Below, in pieces: positions 46,055 to 57,621 of a DNA stretch of 64,000 nucleotides. Each line of letters opens with the position of its first letter. Positions within the stretch are counted from its first letter, which is position 1. Source of the DNA: Nocardia sp. BSTN01. GTDB lineage: Bacteria; Actinomycetota; Actinomycetes; Mycobacteriales; Mycobacteriaceae. The notes beneath the pieces were generated by a model that ran no database searches, was not told the DNA's origin, and worked only from the letters and a program-made list of their open reading frames with translations. Location: assembly GCF_015354405.1 (NCBI RefSeq), contig NZ_JADKYP010000033.1:17335-81334 (forward strand), given 5' to 3'. The position numbers were made by a program, and so were the translations under genes.

Positions 46055-49000
46055 GTGCACCTGAAGAGTCTGACGCTGAAGGGATTCAAATCCTTCGCGT
46101 CCGCGACGACGCTGCGGCTCGAGCCCGGCATCACCTGTGTGGTGGGGCCGAACGGGTCCGGCAAATCGAACGTCGTCGACGCGCTGACCTGGGTGATGGG
46201 GGAGCAGGGCGCCAAGGCGCTGCGGGGCGGCAAGATGCAGGACGTCATCTTCGCCGGTACCGCCGGACGGGCGCCGCTGGGCCGCGCGGAAGTCACACTG
46301 ACCATCGACAATTCCGACGGCGCGCTGCCCATCGACTACTCCGAGGTCTCGATCACCCGCCGGATGTTCCGCGACGGCGCCGGTGAATACGAGATCAACG
46401 GCAACTCCTGCCGGCTGATGGATGTCCAGGAACTGCTGTCGGACTCCGGTATCGGCCGGGAAATGCACGTCATCGTCGGCCAGGGCCAGCTCTCGGCGAT
46501 TCTGGAATCGCGACCCGAGGACCGCCGCGCCTTCATCGAAGAGGCCGCGGGCGTGCTCAAGCACCGCAAGCGCAAAGAGAAGGCGGTGCGCAAACTCGAT
46601 GCGATGCAGGCCAATCTGGCCCGTCTGACCGACCTCACCACCGAACTGCGCCGCCAGCTCAAACCGCTGGGCCGCCAGGCCGAGGTGGCCCGGCGCGCGG
46701 CCACCGTCCAATCCGAACTGCGCGATGCCCGGCTGCGATTGGCCGCCGACGATCTGGTGGCGCGCCGGCGCGAACTGGAAAGTCAGCAGAGCAAGGAAGC
46801 CTTCGCCCGCGAACAGCAGATCACCGTGCAAGCCGAATTGGATGCCGCCAATGCGGCGCTGGCGCAGCAGGAATTCCAGCTCTCGCGGCTCACGCCCGGC
46901 GCCGAGGCGGCCGCGCAGACCTGGTTCCAGCTGTCGGCGCTGGTGGAGCGGGTCAACGCGACCATCCGGATCGCCCGCGACCGGGCCCGCAATCTCACCA
47001 TCGAACAGCCCACCGGCACCGGCCGCGACCCCGAACAACTCGAGGCCGAGGCGGACCGGGTGCAGGCCGAGGAGGCGGAACTGCTCGAGGCGGTCGAGGT
47101 GGCCACGGCGACCCTGGAGGCCGCCCGCGATCAATTGCTGGACCGCGAACAGGCCGCCAAGGCCGCCGAACAGGCCCACCTGGCCGCGGTGCGCGCCATC
47201 GCCGATCGGCGCGAGGGCCTGGCCCGCCTCGCCGGACAGGTCGATACCCTGCGCCACCGCGCCCAGTCGGCCGACGGTGATATCGCCCGGCTGTCGGAGG
47301 CGCTGGCCGCCGCCCGGCAGCGTGGTGATGCCGCCGAGGCCGAATTCGAGTCCGTGCAAACCGAATTGAGCGAACTCGACGCCGGAGAGGAAGGACTCGA
47401 CGCCGCCTACGAGCACGCCGCCCAGGCCCTGGAACTGGCCGACGCGCGGGTGACCGAACTGCGCGAAGGCGATCGCGAGGCCGGGAAGAAGGTCGCCTCG
47501 CTGACCGCCCGCATCGAGGCGCTGACGATGGGGTTGGCCCGCAAGGACGGCGGCGCCTGGCTGCTGGACAACCACGCCGACGGATTGCAGGGCCGGCTCT
47601 CGGGAATGGTGCGGGTACACAGCGGATTCGAGGCCGCGGTGGCCGCCGCGCTCGGGCCGCTGGCCGACGCCATCGCCGCGGACGCGCACCCCACCGCGCA
47701 GGCGGCGGTGCGCGCGCTCAAGGACGCCGACGGCGGACGCGCGGCCGTCGTCTACGGCGGTGCGGCGCAGCCTCGCAGCGAGATCGGTGACCTGCCCGCG
47801 GGAGTACGCCCGCTCGCGGAGGTGATCGACTGTCCGGACCGGCTGCGTGGTGCGGTCGCGGCCCTCACCGCCGGCACCGTCGTCGTCGGCGATCTGACGC
47901 AGGCGGCCGAAATCCTTTCCACCCGACCGGAACTGCGGGTCGTGACCCGCGACGGCGATCTGAGCGGTTCGGGCTGGGTGCTCGGCGGCTCGGACCGCGC
48001 GCCCAGCCAGATCGAGGTGCAGGCCGATATCGATGCCGCCGCCGCCGAACTGGTGTCGTGGCAGCGGCAGGCCGAGGAGGTCGAGGCCGCGCTGTCGGGT
48101 GCCCTCGCCGAGCAGAACGATCGCAAACAGGCCGTCGACCAGGCATTGCTGGCACTGCACGAATCCGATCAGGCGCTGGTCGCGATCTACGACCGGCTGG
48201 GCCGCCTCGGTGCGACAGCACGCAGCGCCCACTCCGAATACGAGCGGCTGCTGGCCCAGCGCGCCGAGGCCGAATCCGCGCGCGACGAGAACCTGACGGC
48301 TTTGGCCGAACTCGAGGGCCGGCTGCGCCATGCCGAATCCGAACAGTCCGATCTGGATTCCGACGCCGACGCGGGCACCGACACCGCCGGGCAGGAGCGC
48401 GAACAGGCCGCCGCGGCGCTGGCCGAGGCCCGCGCCATGGAGGTAGAGGCCCGGCTGTCGGTGCGCACCGCCGAGGAGCGCGCGGAATCGGTTCGAGGCA
48501 AAGCGGATTCGCTGCGCCGCGCCGCGCGCGCCGAACGCGAGACCCGCGCCCGCGCCGAACGGGCCCAGGCCGCCCGCCGCCGTGCCGCCGAAGTGGCGGC
48601 GGTGGTCGCCGAATCGGCCGAGCGGATCGCCGCCGAACTGGAAACCGTGGTGGGCGAGGCGGCCGCGCGGCGCGACGAGCTGGTCCGCCGGCGTACCGAA
48701 TGCGCCGGCCAGGTGGATCAGATCAAGGAGCGGGTGCGGGCGCTGAGCGCGCAGCTCACACAGCTGACCGACGCCGTGCATCGCGACGAGGTCGCGCGGG
48801 CCCAATCCGCGCTGCGCATCGAGCAATTGGAAACCACTATCGCCGAGCAGTTCGGCATCGCGCTCGACGAACTCGTCGCCGAATACGGTCCGCACGTGCC
48901 GATGCCGCCGACCGCACTGGAGATGCAGGAGTACGAACAGGCCCGCGAGCGCGGCGACCAGGTGAGCCCACCGCAGGAAATGCCCTACGACCGCGCCACG

Positions 49001-49663
49001 CAGGAGCGCCGCGTCAAACGCGCCGAGAAGGATCTCGCCACCCTCGGCAAGGTCAATCCGCTGGCGCTGGAGGAGTTCGCGGCCCTGGAGGAGCGCTACA
49101 ACTTCCTGTCCACCCAACTCGAGGACGTCAAGAAGGCTCGCCAGGATCTCCTCGATGTGGTGGCCGAGGTCGATGCCCGCATTCTGCAGGTGTTCACCGA
49201 GGCCTACGAGGACGTGGAACGCGAATTCGTCCAGGTGTTCGGCCGCCTGTTCCCGGGCGGCGAGGGCCGGCTGCTGCTCACCGATCCCAGCGATATGCTC
49301 ACCACCGGTATCGAGGTGGAGGCGCGGCCGCCGGGTAAGAAGGTGAAGCGGCTGTCGCTGCTGTCCGGTGGCGAGAAATCCCTTGCCGCCGTTGCCTTTC
49401 TGGTGTCGATCTTCCGGGCCCGCCCGTCTCCGTTCTATGTGATGGACGAGGTTGAGGCAGCGCTCGACGACACCAACCTGCGCCGCCTCATCGGCCTGTT
49501 CGAGCAGTTGCGGGAGAAGTCGCAGCTGATCGTCATCACCCACCAGAAACCGACCATGGAAATCGCCGACGCGCTGTACGGGGTCAGCATGCGCGGTGAC
49601 GGCATCACCCAGGTCATCTCGCAGCGGCTACGCGGGGAGAATCTGGTGGGCGCGACCACCTAG
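46055..49663 (+). CDS. smc: Chromosome segregation protein SMC
   Basis: A 1202-residue SMC ATPase that organises the chromosome with ScpA/ScpB. The N-terminal head has Walker [10 protein letters not shown] (32-40); the coiled coils (about 170-500 and 680-1020) flank a hinge near 510-660 ([20 protein letters not shown] and following); the C-terminal head has the signature [17 protein letters not shown] and Walker [17 protein letters not shown] start. The stop overlaps the convergent NmrA gene by 4 bases. Confidence 0.98.
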   Translation: MHLKSLTLKGFKSFASATTLRLEPGITCVVGPNGSGKSNVVDALTWVMGEQGAKALRGGKMQDVIFAGTAGRAPLGRAEVTLTIDNSDGALPIDYSEVSITRRMFRDGAGEYEINGNSCRLMDVQELLSDSGIGREMHVIVGQGQLSAILESRPEDRRAFIEEAAGVLKHRKRKEKAVRKLDAMQANLARLTDLTTELRRQLKPLGRQAEVARRAATVQSELRDARLRLAADDLVARRRELESQQSKEAFAREQQITVQAELDAANAALAQQEFQLSRLTPGAEAAAQTWFQLSALVERVNATIRIARDRARNLTIEQPTGTGRDPEQLEAEADRVQAEEAELLEAVEVATATLEAARDQLLDREQAAKAAEQAHLAAVRAIADRREGLARLAGQVDTLRHRAQSADGDIARLSEALAAARQRGDAAEAEFESVQTELSELDAGEEGLDAAYEHAAQALELADARVTELREGDREAGKKVASLTARIEALTMGLARKDGGAWLLDNHADGLQGRLSGMVRVHSGFEAAVAAALGPLADAIAADAHPTAQAAVRALKDADGGRAAVVYGGAAQPRSEIGDLPAGVRPLAEVIDCPDRLRGAVAALTAGTVVVGDLTQAAEILSTRPELRVVTRDGDLSGSGWVLGGSDRAPSQIEVQADIDAAAAELVSWQRQAEEVEAALSGALAEQNDRKQAVDQALLALHESDQALVAIYDRLGRLGATARSAHSEYERLLAQRAEAESARDENLTALAELEGRLRHAESEQSDLDSDADAGTDTAGQEREQAAAALAEARAMEVEARLSVRTAEERAESVRGKADSLRRAARAERETRARAERAQAARRRAAEVAAVVAESAERIAAELETVVGEAAARRDELVRRRTECAGQVDQIKERVRALSAQLTQLTDAVHRDEVARAQSALRIEQLETTIAEQFGIALDELVAEYGPHVPMPPTALEMQEYEQARERGDQVSPPQEMPYDRATQERRVKRAEKDLATLGKVNPLALEEFAALEERYNFLSTQLEDVKKARQDLLDVVAEVDARILQVFTEAYEDVEREFVQVFGRLFPGGEGRLLLTDPSDMLTTGIEVEARPPGKKVKRLSLLSGGEKSLAAVAFLVSIFRARPSPFYVMDEVEAALDDTNLRRLIGLFEQLREKSQLIVITHQKPTMEIADALYGVSMRGDGITQVISQRLRGENLVGATT

Positions 49664-50562
49664 TCACCCTCCGCGAACCTGGCTTTCAGGACCGCGGCGC
49701 CGGTGGTGGCCAGCCAGGTCTCCAGGCTCTGCAGGCTCGGGTGGATCGAGCGGATCTCGTCGATATCGGCGTGCCAGCCGTGGCCCCGATGGCTCAAGCG
49801 CCAGGTGTTGCCGATCTGTTCACCCAGTCCGTCGGCCTCCGCCTCGGTGATTTCGCGATACCGCACCGGATATCCGGTCGCGCGGGAGATCAGTTCCACA
49901 GCGGCAGCGGGAGTCACGGCATCGCCGGCGAGTTCGAGGGTCTGCCCGGAGAATCGTTCGGGATCGGCGAAGGCAAGCGCGGCCACCGCGGCGATATCGT
50001 CCACCGCGATCATCTGCGCCGGGCGATCGGCCGGGAACAGGTGGACGTTCACCCCGTCGACGAAACCGTCGAGCGGCATTCCTTGCGCCAGATAGTTCTC
50101 CATGAACCGGACCGGGCGCAGCACGGTGTAGCGCATGCCGCTGTCGGCCAGCGCCTGCTCGATCTGCCGCTTTCCGGCACTGCCCCAGGGGATTTCGTTG
50201 TCGAACGAGGCCACGCCGGTGAAGACGACGTGGTCGGTTCCGGCGTTGCGGGCAGCGTCGATCACGGCGGCACCGCGGGTCGCCTCCAGGTCGACATCCC
50301 AGCCGTCGGGGCCGAAGGCCGCCGGTGGAACCAGGAAGACGCCTCGCGTTCCGGCTACCGCCGCGGTCAGGGTGGCTGGGGCGTCGAAGTCGCCGATGGC
50401 CACGTCCGCGCCGAGGGCGGCGAGTTCGCGCGCCGCCTCGGCGGCGGGATCACGGACCAGGATGCGGACCGGGACATCGCGGGCGAGCAGCGCGCGGGCC
50501 GTGGCGCCGCCCTGCTTGCCGGTGGCGCCGGTGACGAGAACGAGGTTGTCGTGGACGGTCAT
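49660..50562 (-). CDS. NmrA-like NAD(P)-binding protein
   Basis: A 300-residue atypical short-chain dehydrogenase with [20 protein letters not shown] (10-29), the NADP loop typical of NmrA/HSCARG proteins, [12 protein letters not shown], and [12 protein letters not shown]. Members act as redox sensors or azo/quinone reductases; the substrate is unknown. It is divergent from a TetR regulator and shares the palindrome between them, so it is probably that regulator's target. C-terminus overlaps smc by 4 bases. Confidence 0.87.
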   Translation of the reverse strand: MTVHDNLVLVTGATGKQGGATARALLARDVPVRILVRDPAAEAARELAALGADVAIGDFDAPATLTAAVAGTRGVFLVPPAAFGPDGWDVDLEATRGAAVIDAARNAGTDHVVFTGVASFDNEIPWGSAGKRQIEQALADSGMRYTVLRPVRFMENYLAQGMPLDGFVDGVNVHLFPADRPAQMIAVDDIAAVAALAFADPERFSGQTLELAGDAVTPAAAVELISRATGYPVRYREITEAEADGLGEQIGNTWRLSHRGHGWHADIDEIRSIHPSLQSLETWLATTGAAVLKARFAEGD

Positions 50563-50587
50563 CTCGGAGGAGCCCTTTCGATAGAAT

Positions 50588-50603
50588 CGGGTCGGTCGAC
50601 CCG
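50588..50603. promoter_or_regulatory. Palindromic operator between NmrA-like gene and TetR gene
   Basis: CGGGTCG-GT-CGACCCG is a 7-bp perfect inverted repeat with a 2-base centre in a 63-base divergent gap. Placement and size fit a TetR operator that controls both genes. Confidence 0.55.
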
Positions 50604-50625
50604 TATTCGCACGATAGGAGCAGCG

Positions 50626-51462
50626 TTGTCGTCTCCGCCATCCGCCGACGCGGGGTTTCGTTACGGCGTGCGCGCACCGGCACCCGCAGCGCCGGGCACC
50701 CGAATCGACGCGCGCCGCAACCGGGCTCGTGTCCTCGCCGCCGCCCAGCGGGCCTTCGCCGAATCCGGAACGTCGGTGTCACTGGCCGAGATCGCCCGCC
50801 GCGCCGGTGTGGGGGCCGGCACCGTGCATCGCCATTTCCCGACCAAGACGGACCTGCTCGAGGCCGTGCTGCAGCAACGGATCGATCGGCTCACCGCGCG
50901 GGCGCTGATGCTGCGCGACGATCCGGACCCCGCCGCGGCCTTCCTGGGATTCTGCGCGGAGGTCGTCACGCGCACGCCCGGGAACAAGGCGATGTGCGAT
51001 CTGCTCGACGCCGACGACGGCTGGCCGCGGATGCTGCTCCGGGATGCGGGCGAGCGATTTCACCTCGCCCTCGGGCAATTGCTGGAGGCGGCGCATCGCG
51101 CAGGCGGAGTACGTGCCGATGTGACCCTGGCCGACGTGCTGGCGATCTTCACCGGTTGCGTTGCCATGCAGCGTGTTTCGAATGCCGGCGACGAACTGTG
51201 CCGCCCCGCCGCCATGCTGCTGGCGGCGATGCGTGCCGACTCGGACGTAACGAAACCGGCGAATTTTTCCCATGGCCGTAACGAAACGACGGCGGCCGGC
51301 GGGAATCGTGACAGTGGGAGCTGCCCGATCTGCGGGGCGGACGTGGCGCATGCGGAGACCGGACGACCCGCCCGGTACTGCTCGTCCGCGTGCAGGCAGA
51401 AGGCTCACCGGCTGCGCCGTGCCGCGAGTGCGGCGGGAAGGAATCCGGTCGCCACCGAGTGA
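50626..51462 (+). CDS. TetR regulator with C-terminal zinc-ribbon-like domain
   Basis: A 278-residue regulator. Residues about 28-75 are the TetR helix-turn-helix (FAESGTSVSLAEIARRAGVG and GTVHRHFPTKTDLLEAV). After the ligand-binding part there is a separate end with CPIC...CSSAC and QKAHRLRR (about 227-262), which looks like a zinc-binding ribbon. The start is unclear; TTG 50626 has AGGAG six bases upstream and is preferred, otherwise a GTG about 14 codons later. Likely represses the divergent NmrA-like gene. Confidence 0.85.
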   Translation: MSSPPSADAGFRYGVRAPAPAAPGTRIDARRNRARVLAAAQRAFAESGTSVSLAEIARRAGVGAGTVHRHFPTKTDLLEAVLQQRIDRLTARALMLRDDPDPAAAFLGFCAEVVTRTPGNKAMCDLLDADDGWPRMLLRDAGERFHLALGQLLEAAHRAGGVRADVTLADVLAIFTGCVAMQRVSNAGDELCRPAAMLLAAMRADSDVTKPANFSHGRNETTAAGGNRDSGSCPICGADVAHAETGRPARYCSSACRQKAHRLRRAASAAGRNPVATE

Positions 51463-51547
51463 CCCACGCACCCACCCGCCCCCGCCACCATGTCACCCGT
51501 TCGACGGTACCCGTCAGCGGACCTCCGGAGGGCGGCGTGAAGGCCGA

Positions 51548-52135
51548 TCAGCGCGACACCGGCCGCAGCCCGTCGAACACGATGGCGAGCACTCGGTCCA
51601 CCGCCGCCGGATAGGACTCCCCGGGCTGGGCGTAGACCTGCACGGTCATCAGGAGACCAACCTCGGTGACACCGACATCGGTGCGCAGGTCGCCATCTTG
51701 CTGGGCTCGCCGGATCAACTCGTCGATCCGCTCCAGAACGCCCGCCCGCACCGCGCCCACCCGCGTATCGGTGCGGACCATCGCGTGGACGGCGGGTTCG
51801 ATGGCCGCCGCCAGCGCACCCAGGCGCAGTAGCGCGCATTCGCGCAGGAACCGGCGCAACCCGTCCCACGCCGTCGCTTCCTCCGCGCCCGCCGAGCCGG
51901 CCATGCGCGCGAGGCGGTCCAGATGTGCCTGCGCGGTGGCGACCACCAGGGCGTCGCGGTCGGGGAACCGGCGATACAGCGTGCCGACTCCGACCCCGGC
52001 GCGATCGGCGATCAGCTTCATCGGGACATCGGTGCCGCGTTCGGCGAAGACGTCCAAGGCGGCGAGCAGGAGGTGATCGCGATTGCTGCGCGCGTCGGCG
52101 CGCAGGGAATCCGGGTGGATCGGCTCCGAGACCAT
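51548..52135 (-). CDS. TetR regulator divergent from the flavin monooxygenase
   Basis: A 195-residue TetR protein with helix-turn-helix FAERGTDVPMKLIADRAGVG and GTLYRRFPDRDALVVATAQA (about 30-72). It is divergent from the monooxygenase and the two genes share a 100-base gap with two near-identical palindromes. It most likely represses both genes until a ligand, perhaps a substrate of the enzyme, binds. Confidence 0.9.
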   Translation of the reverse strand: MVSEPIHPDSLRADARSNRDHLLLAALDVFAERGTDVPMKLIADRAGVGVGTLYRRFPDRDALVVATAQAHLDRLARMAGSAGAEEATAWDGLRRFLRECALLRLGALAAAIEPAVHAMVRTDTRVGAVRAGVLERIDELIRRAQQDGDLRTDVGVTEVGLLMTVQVYAQPGESYPAAVDRVLAIVFDGLRPVSR

Positions 52136-52158
52136 CGGCGGCTCCCGTCGTGCTCAAC

Positions 52159-52181
52159 AAGTGGACGAATTACGTCCACTT
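52159..52181. promoter_or_regulatory. TetR operator O1
   Basis: Arms AAGTGGACG (52159-52167) and CGTCCACTT (52173-52181) form a perfect 9-bp inverted repeat around AATTA, close to the TetR start at 52135. Confidence 0.75.
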
Positions 52182-52197
52182 AATCTACCATCGACCT

Positions 52198-52220
52198 AAG
52201 CGGACGAAAATCGTCCACTT
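52198..52220. promoter_or_regulatory. TetR operator O2
   Basis: Arms AAGCGGACG (52198-52206) and CGTCCACTT (52212-52220) repeat O1 with one mismatch and the same 5-base spacer, 39 bp centre to centre from O1. It ends 15 bases before the monooxygenase ATG, at its GAGAGG ribosome binding site, so binding would block expression. Confidence 0.75.
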
Positions 52221-52235
52221 GAGAGAGGTGACGAC

Positions 52236-53336
52236 ATGGTCGAGGTACTGGTTTCCGGAGCGGGAATCGCGGGATCGACGCTGGCCTACTGGCTGAGCCG
52301 ACACGGATTCGGGGTGACCGTGGTCGAGCGGGCCGCCGGGCTGCGCTCCAGCGGCAACCCGGTCGACGTGCGCGGGCCGGCACTGGAGGTGGTGAGTGCC
52401 ATGGGTGTACTGCCCGAATTGCGTGCTGCCGCAACGGCGGTGGACCGCTTGCGGTTCGTCGACGCGCGGGGCCGGGGCCGCGCCTCGATGCGCGTCGGCG
52501 ATCGAGAGCGCGGTGAGGTGGAGCTGGCCCGCGCGGATCTCGCCACCATCCTCACCGGGGCCTCTCGCGACCGTGTCGAGATGCGCTGGGGTGACGGTAT
52601 TTCCGAGATCGAGCAGTCCGCGGCGGGAGTCACCGTCGGCTTCGAATCGGGGGAGCGGGCGCACTACGACTATGTGCTCGGCGCCGACGGCCTGCATTCG
52701 GCGGTGCGCCGGCTGACCTTCGGCGACGACCGGGAATTCGTGCGGCACATGGGGATCTACATCGCCACCATGCCTGTCACGCGGGCCGCGGGCGCGGCGG
52801 ACGAGGTGGTCATGTACAACTCACCGGGGCGGTCGGTATCGGTCCATCCCGCCGGTGGCCGCCCGATCGCGGCCTTCATGTTCCGGCGGGCGCCGGTGGC
52901 CGGGCTGGACCACCGCGACAGCGAGGCGCACCGTCGGTTGCTGATCTCGGAGTTCGCCGGGCGCATGGGACCGTTCGAGGACGTACTGGAGCAGGTGCGC
53001 GCCGGTGGTGACCTCTACTTCGACGCCGTCAGCAAGGTGTCGCTTCCGCGCTGGTCGCGGGGACGGGTCGCCGTCGTGGGAGATGCCGCCTCATGCCTGT
53101 CGCTGTTCGGCGACGGATCGAGCCTGGCCATCGCGGGCGCACACACCCTGGCCGAGGAACTCGCGCGAACGCCGCACGACCCGGCCACGGCGTGGGCACG
53201 CTACGAGCGGCGGCATCGCGATCGGATCGGCGCATCACATCGAGGGGTTCGATTCGCCTCGGCGCTGATGGTGCCCGGATCGCGCCCGGCTATCGGGCTG
53301 CGCAATACCGCGGTCCGCCTGTTGGGGGCTGCGTGA
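52236..53336 (+). CDS. FAD-dependent monooxygenase (class A)
   Basis: A 366-residue flavoprotein hydroxylase with the FAD motif VSGAGIAGSTLAYWLSRHG (5-23), the NADPH/FAD DG motif YDYVLGADGLHSAVRR, and the second FAD motif VVGDAASCLSLFGDGSSLAI. Family members hydroxylate aromatic compounds or inactivate antibiotics such as tetracyclines; the substrate here is not known. It is controlled by the divergent TetR gene through operators O1 and O2. Confidence 0.9.
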   Translation: MVEVLVSGAGIAGSTLAYWLSRHGFGVTVVERAAGLRSSGNPVDVRGPALEVVSAMGVLPELRAAATAVDRLRFVDARGRGRASMRVGDRERGEVELARADLATILTGASRDRVEMRWGDGISEIEQSAAGVTVGFESGERAHYDYVLGADGLHSAVRRLTFGDDREFVRHMGIYIATMPVTRAAGAADEVVMYNSPGRSVSVHPAGGRPIAAFMFRRAPVAGLDHRDSEAHRRLLISEFAGRMGPFEDVLEQVRAGGDLYFDAVSKVSLPRWSRGRVAVVGDAASCLSLFGDGSSLAIAGAHTLAEELARTPHDPATAWARYERRHRDRIGASHRGVRFASALMVPGSRPAIGLRNTAVRLLGAA

Positions 53337-53404
53337 CGGTCGCCGGCGGACCGTTCGTGAGGAGTCTGGTTCGCCGGAAGCCCCAAGTTTGCGGCGGCAC
53401 GCGA

Positions 53405-53794
53405 TTACAAAAGGTCGCTCACGTCGTCGGGCACGTCGACGGCGTATTTGCGCAGGGTTTCCATCGGCACGACCTCGAGCGCGTTCTCGTGGGTCGCGGC
53501 CAGGACGACCGGCGCGGCCACCCCGTCCTCGTGGGCGTGCAGCCACCGCACCGCAACCACACACCAGCGGTCCCCGGGTTGCAACCCGGGAAAATTGTTC
53601 TCCGGGCGTGGGGTCAGCAGATCGTTGCCGATCGATTTCTGATGCTCCAGGAACTCCTGGGTCACAACAGTGCAGACGGTGTGGCTACCCAGATCCTCGG
53701 GCCCGGTGCTGCAGCAGCCGTCCCGGTAGAAGCCGGTGAGAGGATCGGTGCCACACTCCTCCAGCGGTCCCCCAAGCACATTTCGATCGGTCAC
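53405..53794 (-). CDS. DUF2237 family protein
   Basis: A 129-residue conserved protein of unknown function: NVLGGPLEECGTDPLTGFYR, CCSTGPEDLGSHTVCTVVT, FPGLQPGDRWCVVAVRWLHA and a tail ending KYAVDVPDD. Five cysteines suggest metal or redox chemistry, but no role is established. GTG 53794. Convergent with the monooxygenase gene. Confidence 0.88.
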   Translation of the reverse strand: MTDRNVLGGPLEECGTDPLTGFYRDGCCSTGPEDLGSHTVCTVVTQEFLEHQKSIGNDLLTPRPENNFPGLQPGDRWCVVAVRWLHAHEDGVAAPVVLAATHENALEVVPMETLRKYAVDVPDDVSDLL

Positions 53795-53999
53795 GAGCCG
53801 ATCCTATTGTCTCTGTGTCGGATTCGCCGCGCCTTGGGCGGTTGGTATCGGGACGGTTGCCGGTGATGCGTGGCCGGACGGGTTATCGTCCGACGTCGTC
53901 GGCGTGTCGGGCGTGCGCGGATAGTGACGAATCGCCCGTACCGTCGCGGGCGCAACACCCGCCTGCCGCCACGCGGGCGCGTTCGCGGGTTCTGACAGG

Positions 54000-55580
54000 A
54001 TGGGAACCGTGACTGCGCAAGCCTGGATTCTGATCGCCGCGATCGTCGCCGTACTACTGGTGGCGTTCGTTGCCGGATTCGTCCTGTACAAGCGCCGCCG
54101 AGTGAGCATCACCCCGGCGGAGGAGCAGGACAAGCAGCTGACCGACCGGTCGGGTGGGTACACCGCAGCCGGTGGCTTCAACTTCAGTCAGGGCGGTGCG
54201 GGCTCCGGCACGCTGACTCCGCCGCGTCCCGAACCGGTCCCGATCGAACGCACCGACGACGAGGGTCAGCCGCATGTCGGCGATGATGCCGCGATCCCGC
54301 GCGACTCGGTGCGCCGGACCATCACCGACGTGCGGTTGCCGGAACCGGAAACCCTCGCCGACCGCCCGGCGGACGGAGCGACCGCGACGGCGCCGACCGT
54401 CGAACCGGACACGACGGAAACACCCACCGACGGTGTGGCCGCGCCGGAAGCTCCGGCCGAAGCTCCCGCCGCGCCGCCCTCGACCGACGGCGCCACCGCG
54501 GTCACGCCCGCCCCCGTCGAGACGCCCGAAACCGCCCCGGTGGATTCGGCTCCGACCACAGCGCCGAGCGCCCCGACCGCGCCTACTCCTACCGCGCCTA
54601 CTCCGACAGCACCGACTCCCACCGCACCGGCACCCCAGCCCGCCGCGGTGGAGGAGATCGAACCCACCGCCGGTCGCCTGACCCGCCTGCGCGGGCGGCT
54701 CTCGCGGTCGCAGAACGCGGTCGGCAAGAGCCTGCTCGGCCTGCTCGGCGGCGGTGACCTCGACGAGGACTCGTGGGAAGAGATCGAGGACACCCTGGTC
54801 ATGGCCGACCTCGGCACCTCGGTCACGACGACCGTGGTCGAGCGACTGCGCGAGGAATTGGCCGCGCGCAGCGTGCGCACCGCCGAGCAGGCGCGGCAGG
54901 TGCTGCGGGATGTGCTGATCGAGGCCCTGCGCCCGGACCTGGATCGTGCGATCCGAGCGCTGCCACATGCCGATCACCCGTCGATCCTGCTGGTCGTCGG
55001 CGTGAACGGCACCGGTAAGACCACCACGACCGGCAAATTGGCGCGCGTCCTGGTCGCCGACGGCCGACGCGTGCTGCTCGGCGCCGCCGACACCTTCCGC
55101 GCCGCCGCCGCCGACCAGCTGCAGACCTGGGGTGAGCGGGTCGGCGCCGACACGGTCCGCGGCCGCGAGGGCGCCGATCCGGCATCGGTGGCCTTCGACG
55201 CGGTCAGCGCCGGCATCGACGAGGGTGTCGACGCGGTTCTGGTCGACACCGCGGGCCGCCTGCACACCAAGACCGGCCTGATGGACGAGCTGGGCAAGGT
55301 CAAGCGCGTGGTGGAGAAGAAGGCCGCCGTCGACGAGGTCCTGCTGGTGCTCGACGCGACCGTCGGGCAGAACGGCCTCACGCAGGCTCGCGTCTTCGCG
55401 GAGGTCGTCGACATCACCGGCGTGGTACTCACCAAACTCGACGGCACCGCCAAGGGCGGCATCGTCTTCCAGGTGCAGCACGAGCTCGGCGTGCCGGTGA
55501 AACTGGTCGGCCTCGGCGAGGGCGCCGACGATCTGGCCCCCTTCGAACCGTCCGCATTCGTCGACGCCCTCCTCGGGTAG
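54000..55580 (+). CDS. ftsY: Signal recognition particle receptor FtsY
   Basis: FtsY docks SRP-ribosome complexes at the membrane. The 526-residue product has an N-terminal membrane helix (about 5-30), a long Pro/Thr/Ala-rich acidic linker with PTAPTPTAPTPTAP repeats (60-220), then the NG GTPase domain with GVNGTGKTTTTGKLA (about 336), DTAGRLHTKTGLMDEL, and TKLDGTAKGG. ATG 54000 is used; GTG 54009 has a better-spaced AGGA and may be the true start. In mycobacteria ftsY follows smc directly. Confidence 0.96.
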   Translation: MGTVTAQAWILIAAIVAVLLVAFVAGFVLYKRRRVSITPAEEQDKQLTDRSGGYTAAGGFNFSQGGAGSGTLTPPRPEPVPIERTDDEGQPHVGDDAAIPRDSVRRTITDVRLPEPETLADRPADGATATAPTVEPDTTETPTDGVAAPEAPAEAPAAPPSTDGATAVTPAPVETPETAPVDSAPTTAPSAPTAPTPTAPTPTAPTPTAPAPQPAAVEEIEPTAGRLTRLRGRLSRSQNAVGKSLLGLLGGGDLDEDSWEEIEDTLVMADLGTSVTTTVVERLREELAARSVRTAEQARQVLRDVLIEALRPDLDRAIRALPHADHPSILLVVGVNGTGKTTTTGKLARVLVADGRRVLLGAADTFRAAAADQLQTWGERVGADTVRGREGADPASVAFDAVSAGIDEGVDAVLVDTAGRLHTKTGLMDELGKVKRVVEKKAAVDEVLLVLDATVGQNGLTQARVFAEVVDITGVVLTKLDGTAKGGIVFQVQHELGVPVKLVGLGEGADDLAPFEPSAFVDALLG

Positions 55581-55691
55581 CGGCGAGCAGCGAAAACGGC
55601 AGTTCCTCCTCATTTCGACACGGTCCTCACAGTGCGCCGACATGCGCTGTGTGCGCGCTGAAACCTGGTAGCAACACGGCAAGCGGATCCG

Positions 55692-55729
55692 TTCACGCAT
55701 GCGAAACATCGCGGCGGCACGGATGAAAC
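55692..55729 (+). promoter_or_regulatory. Candidate GlnR box upstream of amtB
   Basis: TTCAC-n6-GAAAC-n6-GCGGC-n6-GAAAC spans 55692-55729. This is the four-site, 22-bp-repeat geometry of actinobacterial GlnR boxes (gTnAC-n6-GAAAC, twice), with both GAAAC sites exact and the third site degenerate. It lies 71 bases before the amtB start. Known GlnR targets include amtB-glnK-glnD. Confidence 0.6.
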
Positions 55730-55800
55730 ACCAGATCGCGACCCTTCTGTGCAGGCTCGTTTGCCGCAGTTCGGCCGGGCCCGAGATGAGGAGGAACAAG

Positions 55801-57538
<1,738 letters not shown>

Positions 57539-57553
57539 GAGATGAAGGATTTC

Positions 57554-57596
57554 GGGCAGCCCCGCTTCCTGGCACCGGCCGGGGACGGGGCTGCCC
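57554..57596 (+). terminator. Hairpin between glnK and glnD
   Basis: GGGCAGCCCC and GGGGCTGCCC form a 10-bp perfect stem with a 23-base loop, 15 bases past the glnK stop and 25 before glnD. No U-run. It may reduce glnD expression relative to glnK. Confidence 0.55.
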
Positions 57597-57621
57597 GCAT
57601 GACCGGGCGGTGGTTGCGGGT

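Noticed and set aside
45953-49543. A 1196-codon open frame on the minus strand
   Set aside because: It lies antisense to smc; the smc frame has unmistakable ATPase motifs, while this one is Gly/Arg/His-rich and reflects high-GC codon bias.
54580-54640. Short direct repeats in ftsY
   Set aside because: They encode the PTAPT linker of FtsY and have no spacer structure.
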